Shown here: positions 10,627-19,440 of the stretch, piece after piece
How positions within the stretch are numbered: position 1 is the first letter of the stretch
Layout of the letters: each line of letters begins with the position of its first letter
Origin: Niallia circulans NBRC 13626
Lineage (GTDB): Bacteria; Bacillota; Bacilli; Bacillales; Cytobacillaceae
Reading direction: 5' to 3'
Length of the DNA: 64,000 nucleotides
Assembly: GCF_001591585.1 (NCBI RefSeq)
Contig: NZ_BCVE01000016.1
Coordinates: 41,214 to 105,213, forward strand
Program-made: the position numbers and the translations under genes
The notes under the pieces: generated by a model
Database searches by the model: none
Told to the model about the DNA's origin: nothing
What the model saw: the letters and a program-made list of their open reading frames with translations, nothing else

Positions 10627-10666
10627 AAAAAAATGGTCAAATCACAAAGATTTGACCATTTTTTTT
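10627..10666. terminator. Bidirectional terminator between HD-GYP gene and adhE
   Basis: A 17-bp stem AAAAAAATGGTCAAATC / GATTTGACCATTTTTTT with a 5-nt loop. The A run on one side and the T run on the other let it serve both converging genes. Confidence 0.92.
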
Positions 10667-10682
10667 ATTATTCAGGGATTTT

Positions 10683-13295
10683 TCAAACCCCTTTATAGGC
10701 TTTACGATAAATATCTGCCAACTCTGTAACTAATGGTAATTTAGGGTTAGCTGTTGTACATTGATCCTCAAAAGCCCGGTCCGCTAAATAATCCACTTTT
10801 GCTTCAAATTCTTTTGCATCTACGCCTTGGGCAGCAATACTCATAGGAATATTCAGTTCTTTCCCTAGTCTAATTACTGCCTTCACAAAGTTGTCTACAC
10901 CTTGTTCAACTGTATTTGCTGGCAATCCAAGAATTCTGGCAAGCTCTGCATAACGTTCATCTGCTTTAAAGTATTCATATTTAGGGAATGACATGAATTT
11001 TTTTGGTTTCTCTGCATTATATCTGATAACATGTGGCAATAAAATTGCATTGGAACGACCATGTGCGATATGGAATTCGGCTCCTAATTTATGTGCCAAG
11101 CTATGGTTAATTCCTAAGAACGCATTTGCAAACGCCATACCAGCAATCGTAGAAGCATTATGCACTTTTTCACGTGCTTCTTCATCATTTCCATTGCGAT
11201 ATGCTCTTGGTAAATATTCAAAGATCAATTGAACAGCTTTAACTGCTAATGCATCTGTATAGTCATTTGCCATATTTGATACATATGCCTCCACAGCATG
11301 TGTTAGTACGTCCATACCTGTATCTGCTGTAACGGATGGTGGAACTGTCATCACAAATTGTGGATCAATGATTGCTACATCTGGTGTTAGCTCATAATCT
11401 GCTAAAGGATATTTAATATTTTGCTCTTTATCTGTAATAACCGCAAAGGATGTTACTTCAGAACCAGTACCAGAAGTAGTTGGAATTGCCACAAATTTAG
11501 CTTTTCCTCCCAACGCTGGATATTTATATACTCTTTTACGGATATCTAAGAACTTTTGCTTTAAGCCGAAGAACTCTTCATCTGGATGTTCGTAGAATAA
11601 CCACATTCCTTTTGCTGCATCCATTGGAGATCCCCCACCAAGAGCGATAATACAATCTGGCTGGAATTTAGCCATCATTTCTGTTCCTCTAACAACTGTT
11701 TCAATAGATGGATCTGGCTCTACATCGGAAAATACTTCTACTTGCACTAGATTTGAACGTTTTCTTAAGTTATAAAGTAATTTATCTACATATCCAAATT
11801 TGACCATATATGGATCAGTTACGATAAACACCCTAGAAATGTCCTTCATTTTTTGTAAATACTGTACAGAGTTTTTCTCAAAATAGATTTTTGATGGAAC
11901 TTTAAACCATTGCATATTTACATTCCTTTTTGCTAGTTTTTTTACATTCAATAAATGAATGTCTGTTACGTTAGTAGATACAGAGTTTTTACCATAAGAT
12001 CCACAACCAAGTGTTAAAGATGGCATGAAGGCATTGTAGATATCACCGATCGCACCCTGAGAAGATGGTGCGTTGTTAATAATGCGGCATGCTTTCATTC
12101 TTAGCGCAAAGCTTTCGATTACTTTTGGATCTTCAGAGTGAATAACTGCTGAGTGTCCTAAACCGCCAAATTCTAGCATTTCTTCTGCACGTTTGATTCC
12201 TTCTTCTGTTGATTCTACTTTATAGCATGCAAGGACTGGACTTAATTTTTCTCTTGATAGCGGGTAATTTGGTCCCACACCCTCTAATTCTGCAAGAAGT
12301 ATTTTAGTATCTTCCGGAACTTTTACTCCTGCCAATCCTGCGATATAATGAGCAGATTTACCAACGATATCAGGATTTACAGCACATGTGTTTTCATTAA
12401 TTACTAGTTTTTCTACTTTAGCTAATTCCTCTTTATTTAAGAAGTAACAGCTATTACGAACTAATAGATTTTTCACTTCTTCATAGATTTCTTTATCAAT
12501 GATTACTGCTTGTTCAGAGGCACAAATCATTCCATTATCGAATGTTTTAGAAAGAATTAAATCAGTGACTGCTCTTTTAACTTTTGCTGTTTTTTCAATA
12601 TAACAAGGTACATTACCGGCTCCAACTCCCAGTGCTGGTTTGCCACAGCTGTATGCAGATTTAACCATACCTGGTCCACCAGTTGCAAGAATCAGCGCAA
12701 TATCGTTATGGTTCATTAGTGCTTTTGTTGTTTCAATCGAAGGCTTTTCAACCCATTGAATACAGTTCTCTGGTGCTCCTGCTTTTACAGCTGCATCCCT
12801 TAAGATTCGAGCCGCTTCACTGCTGCATTTTTGTGCAGAAGGATGGAAAGCAAAAATAATTGGATTGCGTGTTTTAATAGCAATAATAGCTTTAAACATT
12901 GTAGTAGATGTAGGATTTGTAACAGGTGTTACTCCTGCAATCACTCCAACTGGATCAGCGATTTCGACAATTCCTGTTTGTTGGTCCTCATTTATTACCC
13001 CAACTGTACGATCATATTTAATATTGTGGTATATATATTCAGTAGAGAATATATTCTTTGTTATTTTATCTTCATAAATACCTCTTCCGGTTTCTTCTAC
13101 TGCTAGTTTAGCTAAATACATATGCTTATCTAAGCCAGCAAGAGCCATTGCTTTTACAATTTCATCTACTTGCTCTTGATTTAAGGACATAAACTCCTTT
13201 AGTGCTTTTTTTCCTTTCGCTGCCATTTCATCAATAACTGCTTGCACATCAACTTGTTCATTTTTCCCTTTTACTTCTTTTTCAACAACTGACAT
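10683..13295 (-). CDS. adhE: Bifunctional acetaldehyde-CoA / alcohol dehydrogenase
   Basis: AdhE reduces acetyl-CoA to acetaldehyde and then to ethanol, reoxidising two NADH in fermentation. The N-terminal CoA-acylating aldehyde dehydrogenase domain (about 1-440) shows the catalytic cysteine in DNGMICASEQAVI. The C-terminal iron alcohol dehydrogenase (about 455-870) shows GGGSPMDAAKGMW and the metal-ligand region NHSLAHKLGAEFHIAHGRSN. The ATG at 13295 (870 residues) has GGAGGG 7 nt upstream; a TTG 15 nt earlier overlaps that site and is rejected. B. subtilis lacks adhE, so this marks a more fermentative lifestyle. The upstream region carries a cluster of Rex operators, so expression should rise with the NADH/NAD ratio. 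Confidence 0.97.
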   Translation of the reverse strand: MSVVEKEVKGKNEQVDVQAVIDEMAAKGKKALKEFMSLNQEQVDEIVKAMALAGLDKHMYLAKLAVEETGRGIYEDKITKNIFSTEYIYHNIKYDRTVGVINEDQQTGIVEIADPVGVIAGVTPVTNPTSTTMFKAIIAIKTRNPIIFAFHPSAQKCSSEAARILRDAAVKAGAPENCIQWVEKPSIETTKALMNHNDIALILATGGPGMVKSAYSCGKPALGVGAGNVPCYIEKTAKVKRAVTDLILSKTFDNGMICASEQAVIIDKEIYEEVKNLLVRNSCYFLNKEELAKVEKLVINENTCAVNPDIVGKSAHYIAGLAGVKVPEDTKILLAELEGVGPNYPLSREKLSPVLACYKVESTEEGIKRAEEMLEFGGLGHSAVIHSEDPKVIESFALRMKACRIINNAPSSQGAIGDIYNAFMPSLTLGCGSYGKNSVSTNVTDIHLLNVKKLAKRNVNMQWFKVPSKIYFEKNSVQYLQKMKDISRVFIVTDPYMVKFGYVDKLLYNLRKRSNLVQVEVFSDVEPDPSIETVVRGTEMMAKFQPDCIIALGGGSPMDAAKGMWLFYEHPDEEFFGLKQKFLDIRKRVYKYPALGGKAKFVAIPTTSGTGSEVTSFAVITDKEQNIKYPLADYELTPDVAIIDPQFVMTVPPSVTADTGMDVLTHAVEAYVSNMANDYTDALAVKAVQLIFEYLPRAYRNGNDEEAREKVHNASTIAGMAFANAFLGINHSLAHKLGAEFHIAHGRSNAILLPHVIRYNAEKPKKFMSFPKYEYFKADERYAELARILGLPANTVEQGVDNFVKAVIRLGKELNIPMSIAAQGVDAKEFEAKVDYLADRAFEDQCTTANPKLPLVTELADIYRKAYKGV

Positions 13296-13327
13296 TGTAG
13301 ATCCCTCCAATTATAGAGAATGATAAT

Positions 13328-13347
13328 TATGTGAATGTTTTCACATA
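13328..13347. promoter_or_regulatory. Rex operator 1 (adhE promoter)
   Basis: TATGTGAATGTTTTCACATA is an inverted repeat TGTGA-N6-TCACA centred about 43 bp before the adhE ATG. Rex, the NADH-sensing repressor of Firmicutes, binds TTGTGA-N6-TCACAA. This copy has one change per outer half. Confidence 0.7.
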
Positions 13348-13385
13348 TAACTTTAAAGAAAAAACCACTTTACAAAAGCAGTCTG

Positions 13386-13405
13386 TTTGTGATTATTTTC
13401 ACAAA
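13386..13405. promoter_or_regulatory. Rex operator 2 (adhE promoter, perfect half-sites)
   Basis: TTTGTGATTATTTTCACAAA is an exact 7-bp inverted repeat TTTGTGA / TCACAAA with a 6-bp spacer, matching the Rex consensus. It is spaced 58 bp from operator 1. Near-identical CTTTAAAGAAAAA segments lie at 13351 and 13411. Confidence 0.85.
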
Positions 13406-13555
13406 TTCTTCTTTAAAGAAAAACTACTAATATAGTAGTTTAATTTTCCTACCAACTTACAGTTCTTGTTGCTTTTTTGCAAATTCTCGTTAGTTTTTCT
13501 TTACATGCTTATCATATAACGACTCGCAAAAACCTTCAAGCCTATTTAAATAAAA

Positions 13556-13573
13556 TTGTTCATATTTTCACAA
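13556..13573. promoter_or_regulatory. Third, weaker Rex-like site near the tetR start
   Basis: TTGTTCATATTTTCACAA keeps the outer TTGT/ACAA and the full right half TCACAA of a Rex box. It lies about 92 bp upstream of the divergent TetR gene and could belong to either promoter. Confidence 0.4.
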
Positions 13574-13664
13574 ACTTGTTCACATTTTATTCAAATTTGA
13601 AATATCCCTTTATTTTTTCTATAATATTAAATGTGATAAATTCAACAATGAAAGGGTTTACAAT

Positions 13665-14294
13665 GTGAATAAAAAAATAGTTAAGTCAAATACCAATCAT
13701 GATACCTATCATTTCATTATCCATGTTTCCTATCAGTTATTTATGGAATTAGGATATCGGAAGGTTAGTACAAGGATGATTGCAGAACATTGTGGAATTA
13801 CACAGCCAGCTTTATATCATCATTTTAAAAATAAACAAGATATTTATAAAGAAGTAATTAATACATCTATAAAGCAAACAGAACATGCTCTCTTAAACAT
13901 TACGAAAGAATTTGAGAATCTTGAAGAATGTCTCTATCAAATTGCTATTTACTTTTTAGAAAATTATCAAGAGGATTTAATGCAAATGTTTCATGACTTA
14001 CAGCATGAAATGCCGTCTGATGTCCAAACACATTTAAGAATTCGCTGGCAGGAAGGATTTTTGAATCCCATTATACATGTATTTGATCAAGAGGAAAAAA
14101 ACAATGCAAATATTTCCTACAATAAAATAGACACTAATAGCAAAGAAATTGCCTTGATGTTTCTTCAATATATTCAAACAGCAATGCAGCCTTCTTATAT
14201 GAAAGAACTATCTTCTAATCAACAAAAAAAAGAAATCCAGCGAAAGGCAAAGTTAATTGTTCATTTATTTTTATTCGGCCTAGTAGATAGGTAA
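13665..14294 (+). CDS. TetR-family transcriptional regulator
   Basis: The 209-residue protein has a typical TetR N-terminal helix-turn-helix (about residues 15-65; core TRMIAEHCGITQPALYHHFKNKQDIYKEV written in pieces RMIAEHCGITQ and ALYHHFKNKQ). The C-terminal ligand domain is not assigned to a subfamily. The start is a GTG with GAAAGGG 8 nt upstream. It lies upstream of, and in the same direction as, an MMPL-type exporter, and between the two are paired palindromes that are the obvious operator. The likely role is repression of the exporter until a lipophilic or toxic ligand is bound. Confidence 0.88.
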   Translation: MNKKIVKSNTNHDTYHFIIHVSYQLFMELGYRKVSTRMIAEHCGITQPALYHHFKNKQDIYKEVINTSIKQTEHALLNITKEFENLEECLYQIAIYFLENYQEDLMQMFHDLQHEMPSDVQTHLRIRWQEGFLNPIIHVFDQEEKNNANISYNKIDTNSKEIALMFLQYIQTAMQPSYMKELSSNQQKKEIQRKAKLIVHLFLFGLVDR

Positions 14295-14342
14295 TGATTT
14301 TGTAAAAAACACTTCATTTCTTTCTGTATTAATTATATACTC

Positions 14343-14393
14343 AACTTATCAATCGATAAGTTTTTTTACATCTTACTTATCGATTGATAAGTT
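14343..14393. promoter_or_regulatory. Twin palindromic operator for the TetR/MMPL pair
   Basis: AACTTATCAATCGATAAGTT (14343-14362) and ACTTATCGATTGATAAGT (14375-14392) are each near-palindromes of half-site CTTATC, and the second is the reverse complement of the first. TATACT just before the first copy (14336-14341) is a plausible -10, so bound repressor would block the MMPL promoter. The pair could also fold as one long hairpin after tetR. Confidence 0.75.
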
Positions 14394-14414
14394 ACGTCTT
14401 TAAGGAGTGGAAAA

Positions 14415-16616
14415 ATGAAACATTATATTCAGCGATATTTTACTGCAGTAACCAGTAAAAAGGGAAAGTGGATTACTTTAATTGCCTGGCTTCTCCTTGT
14501 CGGAATAGTAAGCATGTTTTTACCTCAGGCTAGCTCACAGAAAAATGATTTAGCTAGAAATATTCCCACTACTGCTTTATCACAGCAGGCAGAGGAAAAA
14601 ATGAAAGAAGAATTTCCCAATGAACAAGGAACGCCGGCATTAATTGCTTGGTATCGATCAACAGGATTATCTAATCAAGATTTACAACAAATCCAAGAGC
14701 TTACCAAACAACTAACAGAGAAGCCGCTAATCCATCAAGAAATGATTATTCCCTATCATCAACTACCGATAGAGGCAGTAAAGCGACAAATTTCTGAAGA
14801 TGGAACAACATTCGTTCTCCCGCTTTTATTTGAAAATAATTTAGCAACAAGTGAACTCAAGACAGGTGTTCAGGAATTAGAAAAAGCTGCTAGTAACTTA
14901 TGGGGAGAAAATCCTTTTAACACCTCTATAAAAGATGAAACAAAATTACATGCAAGAACAACCGGTCCAGTAGGTATCTCTATTGATGCGACAGAGCTGT
15001 TTAGCCAAGGTGACTTATCATTACTCATTGGCACAGTTATGATAGTTTTAATTTGTTTGCTTGTCATTTATCGTTCTCCAGTATTAGCGTTAATCCCGCT
15101 AATCGGAGTTGGAATCGCTTATGGAGTTATCAGTCCTTTACTTGGCTTCTTAGGTGAGTTAGGGTGGATTGAATTTGATTCTCAAAGCATTGCTATTATG
15201 ACCGTATTGCTTTTTGGAGCCGGTACAGACTATTGTTTATTCATTATCAGTAGATATCGTACGTTACTAACACAAGAATCAGTAAAGGAAATTGCGATGC
15301 AAAAAGCCTTAAAACGTTCTGGCGGAGCCGTGGCGATGAGTGGTTTAACAGTATTTTTCTCCCTCATTGCATTATTATTAGCTCAATATGGGGCAGTTCA
15401 CCGATTTGCCATTCCATTTAGCTTATCTATACTCATAATGATGATTGCTAGTTTAAGTATTGTCCCTGCCATTTTAGCTATTATCGGGAGACTATCTTTT
15501 TATCCATTCGTTCCTAGAACAGAAGAATTATTAGCAAAAAAGGGCATGAAAAAAACAGCGAAAAAAAGAAAATCACTTGGAAACGCGATTGGTACAGTAG
15601 TAACAAAACATCCATGGAAAGTGACGATTCTCACGACAATATTACTTGGAATTTTTGCTCTTTTTTCTCTTAAAACAGAGTATACGTATGACTTATTATC
15701 CTCATTTCCGGATGATATGCCCTCAAGAGAAGGCTTTACTTTAATTGAAGATCATTTTAATGCAGGGGAACTTGCTCCCTTATCGGTTATTATTAACACC
15801 GAAGGAGAAGCTGTAAAAGTCGAGGAGTCATTGAAGCAATTAGATTTTATCGCAAAGGTTTCAGAGGGTGAAGCAGGGAAAAAGAATCCTGATTTAATCA
15901 AATATTCAGTGGAGCTTCAAACTAATCCTTATTCAAATGAAGCGATGGATAAACTACCAGCAATTCGGGAAACATTGGAAGAAGTGCTTCAGGAGAATAG
16001 TATCAAAAATGCGAACGATAATGTTTGGATTGCTGGAATTACTGCAGAGCAATACGATACAAGAGAATTAACAAATGATGATGCGCAAATGGTCATTCCT
16101 GTTATTTTAACCATGATTGCCATCCTTTTACTTATTTATTTACGCTCTATAACAGCAACCATCTATTTGATTGCAACCGTTCTGCTTTCCTATTTTAGCG
16201 CATTAGGATTGGGCTGGATTATCCTTCATTACGGATTCGGAGTGGAGGCAATTCAAGGATTAATTCCGCTATACTCTTTTGTATTCATTGTGGCATTAGG
16301 AGAAGATTATAATATCTTCATGATTTCAAGCATATGGAAGAAACGCAAAGAAAAGCCCCTCTTACAAGCGGTGAAAGAAGGTGTAGCAGAATCTGGCGGT
16401 GTTATTACTTCTGCTGGAGTCATTTTAGCTGCTACCTTTATGGTACTTACGACTTTACCAATGCAAGTACTTGTCCATTTTGGAACCATAACTGCAATCG
16501 GAATTGTGCTGGATACCTTTATTGTAAGACCATTTTTAGTGCCTGGAATAACTTCCCTATTAGGAAATGCTGCCTTTTGGCCAAGCAAGAAACTACATGT
16601 AAAAGAAAAAGAATAG
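14415..16616 (+). CDS. MMPL-family (RND-type) exporter
   Basis: The 733-residue polytopic membrane protein has the MMPL layout: one N-terminal helix (about 18-38), an extracytoplasmic loop, a block of five helices (about 200-370), a second helix and loop (from about 405), and a final block of five helices (about 555-715). Family motifs include LLFGAGTDYCLFIISRYR and VALGEDYNIFMISSIWKKR, with the acidic residues expected for proton coupling. B. subtilis YdfJ is a similar-sized relative. The ATG follows AAGGAGTGGAAAA. It is probably regulated by the upstream TetR; the exported compound (lipid, peptide or antibiotic) is unknown. Confidence 0.9.
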   Translation: MKHYIQRYFTAVTSKKGKWITLIAWLLLVGIVSMFLPQASSQKNDLARNIPTTALSQQAEEKMKEEFPNEQGTPALIAWYRSTGLSNQDLQQIQELTKQLTEKPLIHQEMIIPYHQLPIEAVKRQISEDGTTFVLPLLFENNLATSELKTGVQELEKAASNLWGENPFNTSIKDETKLHARTTGPVGISIDATELFSQGDLSLLIGTVMIVLICLLVIYRSPVLALIPLIGVGIAYGVISPLLGFLGELGWIEFDSQSIAIMTVLLFGAGTDYCLFIISRYRTLLTQESVKEIAMQKALKRSGGAVAMSGLTVFFSLIALLLAQYGAVHRFAIPFSLSILIMMIASLSIVPAILAIIGRLSFYPFVPRTEELLAKKGMKKTAKKRKSLGNAIGTVVTKHPWKVTILTTILLGIFALFSLKTEYTYDLLSSFPDDMPSREGFTLIEDHFNAGELAPLSVIINTEGEAVKVEESLKQLDFIAKVSEGEAGKKNPDLIKYSVELQTNPYSNEAMDKLPAIRETLEEVLQENSIKNANDNVWIAGITAEQYDTRELTNDDAQMVIPVILTMIAILLLIYLRSITATIYLIATVLLSYFSALGLGWIILHYGFGVEAIQGLIPLYSFVFIVALGEDYNIFMISSIWKKRKEKPLLQAVKEGVAESGGVITSAGVILAATFMVLTTLPMQVLVHFGTITAIGIVLDTFIVRPFLVPGITSLLGNAAFWPSKKLHVKEKE

Positions 16617-16626
16617 ATTATTTATT

Positions 16627-16668
16627 CCTCCAAGTCCTGTCTCACCAGAAAGCTTGGAGGATTTTCTT
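16627..16668 (+). terminator. Terminator after the MMPL exporter
   Basis: CCTCCAAG (16627-16634) pairs with CTTGGAGG (16653-16660), followed by ATTTTCTT. Confidence 0.75.
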
Positions 16669-16715
16669 CTCTCCCTTCCATTTAGTCCTTCTTTTTTTAA
16701 TTTATTTGATTTTCT

Positions 16716-16742
16716 TAAAACAAAATCCCCTTTCCATACGTC
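16716..16742 (+). promoter_or_regulatory. ECF-type promoter of the sigma/anti-sigma operon
   Basis: TAAAAC (16716-16721) and CGTC (16739-16742) are separated by 17 bp. Bacillus ECF sigma factors of the SigV/SigW/SigM/SigX group recognise TGAAAC...CGTC. One mismatch is present at -35. The position, 54 bp before the sigma gene, suggests autoregulation. Confidence 0.6.
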
Positions 16743-16796
16743 TATTCCTTGTAAAACTTAAGTTATTACGTATTTCTTCCATAAAGGAGCTCTTCT

Positions 16797-17282
16797 ATGT
16801 TAAACAAAAATAAAAAAGAAACGGAGTTAATTACATTTATTATGGATCATAAGGAAAGCTTCTACCGATTTGCATACTCTTATGTACGGAATCAAGAAGA
16901 TGCCTTGGATATTGTACAAGACTCTATTCATAAAGCGTTAAGAAAACAACATCAATTAAAAGATACTGCTATGATGAAAAGTTGGTTTTATCGTATTGTC
17001 GCTACAACGTCTCTTGATTTTTTGCGAAAAAAGAAACGGTGGTATGTGGCAGACGATGACAGTTTAGAAGTGCTTGCTTCAAGTTCTGTCGATACTTACA
17101 AAAATTTAGATTTAGAACAAGCAATGAATCAACTTCCACCATCTTATAAAACCATTGTGATTCTTCGTTTTTTTGAAGATTTAAAGCTCGAAGAAATCGC
17201 TTCTGTATTAGATGAAAATATAAATACAGTAAAAACAAAGCTTTATAAGGCACTAAAAATACTTCGTATAGAAATGAAATAG
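16797..17282 (+). CDS. sigV: ECF sigma factor, SigV-like
   Basis: The 161-residue ECF sigma factor has region 2 (about 15-80; YSYVRNQEDALDIVQDS, the -10 recognition helix) and region 4 (about 105-158; helix-turn-helix LEEIASVLDENINTVKTKLYKAL). The length and sequence resemble B. subtilis SigV, which responds to lysozyme. The assignment is strengthened by the next gene, an RsiV-like anti-sigma factor 12 bp downstream. The ATG has AAAGGAG upstream. SigV regulons typically modify peptidoglycan; no oatA or dltA lies in this window. Other ECF names (SigX, SigW) are less likely because of the partner. Confidence 0.82.
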   Translation: MLNKNKKETELITFIMDHKESFYRFAYSYVRNQEDALDIVQDSIHKALRKQHQLKDTAMMKSWFYRIVATTSLDFLRKKKRWYVADDDSLEVLASSSVDTYKNLDLEQAMNQLPPSYKTIVILRFFEDLKLEEIASVLDENINTVKTKLYKALKILRIEMK

Positions 17283-17294
17283 TGGAGGAATATA

Positions 17295-18146
17295 ATGGAT
17301 AGAAAATTAGAAAAGATGAAAAAGGATTATTTAAATATACCCATACCAAATGAATTGGAGAAACAGACACATAAATCGATTAAACGATATCGTACTTTGA
17401 GAAGTGTTTCAAAAAACGCTATCTTCTTAGCTGCTTCCATCCTTTTATTCATTACAACGGTTAATATAAGTCCGGCAGCAGCAAGCACCTTATCAGATAT
17501 CCCTTTTTTAAACAAAGTCATTAAGGTCGTTACAATAACAGAGTGGAAAGAAACGAAAGAGAACAATCAGCTTGATATCAAAACACCTGAAGTAACTGGC
17601 TTAGAGAATAAAACTCTTTCACAGACATTAAACCAACAATACGTTCAAGAATCAAAAGAGCTTTATTCTAAATTTCAACAAGAAACAGCAAATGAGAATG
17701 GAAACTACTCGCTCGAAAGTGGCTATATCGTTAAAACAGATGATGATTTGTTATTATCGCTGGGTCGATATACGGTCGAAACAAAAGCATCTGCTGCAGA
17801 ATCTATTCACTATGATACAATCGATAAACAAAACGAACTGTTAATTACATTACCAAGTTTATTTAAAGATGATTCTTACATTGATGCTATTAGTTCGTAC
17901 ATTTTACATGAAATGAACAAGCAAATGAAAGCAGACACCGGAAGCTATTTCATAAAAAATGATACCGATCCAGAAGGATTTGATAAAATCGATCCACACC
18001 AAAATTTCTATATAAACAAACAGCATAAATTGGTCATTTGCTTTAATGAATACGAAGTAGCACCTGGATATATGGGAACAGTTGAATTTCTCGTTCCATC
18101 CGAGGTAATAAAGGATTATTTAGTAAGTGATTTATATATAAGATAA
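17295..18146 (+). CDS. rsiV: RsiV-like anti-sigma factor (DUF3298 sensor)
   Basis: The 283-residue protein has a cytoplasmic N-terminus of about 40 residues that should bind the sigma factor, one membrane segment (about 42-58, AIFLAASILLFITTVN) and an extracytoplasmic domain. The end of that domain (about 180-275, with ITLPSLFKDDSYIDAISSYI and FNEYEVAPGYMG) matches the DUF3298/DUF4163 domain of RsiV. In B. subtilis this domain binds lysozyme and triggers site-1 and site-2 cleavage that frees SigV. The position, size and topology match. The start follows GGAGG. I infer lysozyme sensing from the family only. Confidence 0.82.
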   Translation: MDRKLEKMKKDYLNIPIPNELEKQTHKSIKRYRTLRSVSKNAIFLAASILLFITTVNISPAAASTLSDIPFLNKVIKVVTITEWKETKENNQLDIKTPEVTGLENKTLSQTLNQQYVQESKELYSKFQQETANENGNYSLESGYIVKTDDDLLLSLGRYTVETKASAAESIHYDTIDKQNELLITLPSLFKDDSYIDAISSYILHEMNKQMKADTGSYFIKNDTDPEGFDKIDPHQNFYINKQHKLVICFNEYEVAPGYMGTVEFLVPSEVIKDYLVSDLYIR

Positions 18147-18161
18147 TTGGTTATCAATGAT

Positions 18162-18206
18162 AAGTCAGAGGATAGGATTTATTCCTTCCCTCTGACTTTT
18201 CTTCTT
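18162..18206 (+). terminator. Terminator of the sigV-rsiV operon
   Basis: AAGTCAGAGG (from 18162) pairs with CCTCTGACTT (to about 18198), followed by TTCTTCTTTT. Confidence 0.85.
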
Positions 18207-18342
18207 TTATAATTGAAAAGTTTTCCTCTGGCAAACTGTTTTCTCTTCCTCATACTTTTGTTGATAGGTATAAAAACGTTGCTCTAGACCCACCCTATAG
18301 TGACTTGATATGATTAGTGAGGTAGTTAAGGAGGCATTTGCA

Positions 18343-19221
18343 ATGGATAAAAAATATGCAGACTTAAAGCTCGGAGAACGAGCCGCGATATTAAGCATTA
18401 TTACATATATTATTTTAGCATCAGTGAAATTAATTATTGGAAATAGCACAGATTCGCAAGCTTTAAAAGCAGATGGATGGAATAATTTCACCGATATTAT
18501 TGCTTCTGTTGCCGTTTTAATTGGCTTGCGACTATCTCAAAAACCAGCTGATAAAGACCATCCTTATGGTCATTGGAAAGCGGAAACTGTTGCTTCGTTA
18601 ATTGCTTCCTTTATTATGATGAGTGTTGGATTACAAGTATTATACCAAGCAATCTCTTCCTTCTTTACTCATTCTAGACAAGCACCTGATTTAGTGGCAG
18701 CATATACAGCTATCGCCTGTGGTGCTGTTATGTTCTTTGTCTATCGGATCAATTTACGATTAGGAAAAAAAATAAATAGCCAAGCTGTAAAAGCAGCAGC
18801 GAAAGATAATTTTTCTGATTCGATAGTTAGTTTTGGTACTGCTGTCGGCATTTTTGGAGCACAATTAAACTTGGAATTTTTAGATCCACTAGCGGCTTGT
18901 ATCGTTGGCCTGTTAATTTGTAAAACAGCTTGGGGAATTTTCCGAGAAACCACTCATTATCTGACAGATGGTTTTGATGTTTTATTGATTGATAAATATA
19001 AAAAGACCATTTTGCATACAGATGGCGTTAAAGCTGTAAAAGAAATTAAAGCGAGAAACTATGGGAACAGCCCAGTTGTGGATGTTGTTATTACTGTTAA
19101 TCAGAAACTAGATATTACCGATGCCCATGATATCTCTTCTGCTGTAGAGAATGCTTTAATAAATGAATTTAATGTATTAGAGGTCCATGTCCATATTGAG
19201 CCAGACGAAGAAAAACAATAA
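18343..19221 (+). CDS. Cation diffusion facilitator, MneP/MneS-like (Mn efflux)
   Basis: A 292-residue CDF transporter with about six membrane helices in the first 200 residues and a C-terminal cytoplasmic metal-binding domain. The metal-site motifs DGWNNFTDIIASV and DHPYGHWKAE are present in the N-half, and DNFSDS in the second half. The sequence closely resembles B. subtilis YdfM (MneP), a Mn2+ exporter that works beside MneS; substrate assignment by similarity only. I chose the ATG at 18343 because AAGGAGG lies 8 nt upstream; an in-frame ATG 33 nt earlier has no such site. It stands alone, with terminators on both sides. Confidence 0.88.
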   Translation: MDKKYADLKLGERAAILSIITYIILASVKLIIGNSTDSQALKADGWNNFTDIIASVAVLIGLRLSQKPADKDHPYGHWKAETVASLIASFIMMSVGLQVLYQAISSFFTHSRQAPDLVAAYTAIACGAVMFFVYRINLRLGKKINSQAVKAAAKDNFSDSIVSFGTAVGIFGAQLNLEFLDPLAACIVGLLICKTAWGIFRETTHYLTDGFDVLLIDKYKKTILHTDGVKAVKEIKARNYGNSPVVDVVITVNQKLDITDAHDISSAVENALINEFNVLEVHVHIEPDEEKQ

Positions 19222-19298
19222 AAAAACAAATGAGATAGTATTTAGAAGTATAACGGAGAAATCTGGAGATCGACTTTTTTAAGTAATCCCCAAATACA

Positions 19299-19348
19299 AA
19301 AAGGCGGAATTTTCCTCACTATAGGCTAATGCTGCCTTTTGCTTTTTT
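19299..19348 (+). terminator. Terminator after the CDF gene
   Basis: AAAAGGC (19299-19305) pairs with GCCTTTT (19334-19340), followed by GCTTTTTT. Confidence 0.65.
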
Positions 19349-19405
19349 GAGTATCATGAGTATATATGAGCACACACACTATTATGTTGTATAGAGTAAG
19401 AAAAT

Positions 19406-19426
19406 AGCCAACTCATTGAGTTGGCT
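19406..19426 (-). terminator. Terminator after the TraX-like gene
   Basis: AGCCAACTCA and TGAGTTGGCT form a compact palindrome, followed on the minus strand by ATTTTCTT. It lies 15 bp after the stop of the traX-like gene. Confidence 0.75.
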
Positions 19427-19440
19427 TACATCATTACTCT

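Noticed and set aside
13477..13668. 63-codon plus-strand frame before tetR
   Set aside because: It covers the adhE/tetR promoter region with its Rex sites and only its end offers an ATG in another frame; no ribosome site at its start.
16750..16775. Second ECF-like element TGTAAAAC...CGTATT before sigV
   Set aside because: The spacing is only 11 bp; the TAAAAC-17-CGTC pair upstream fits far better.
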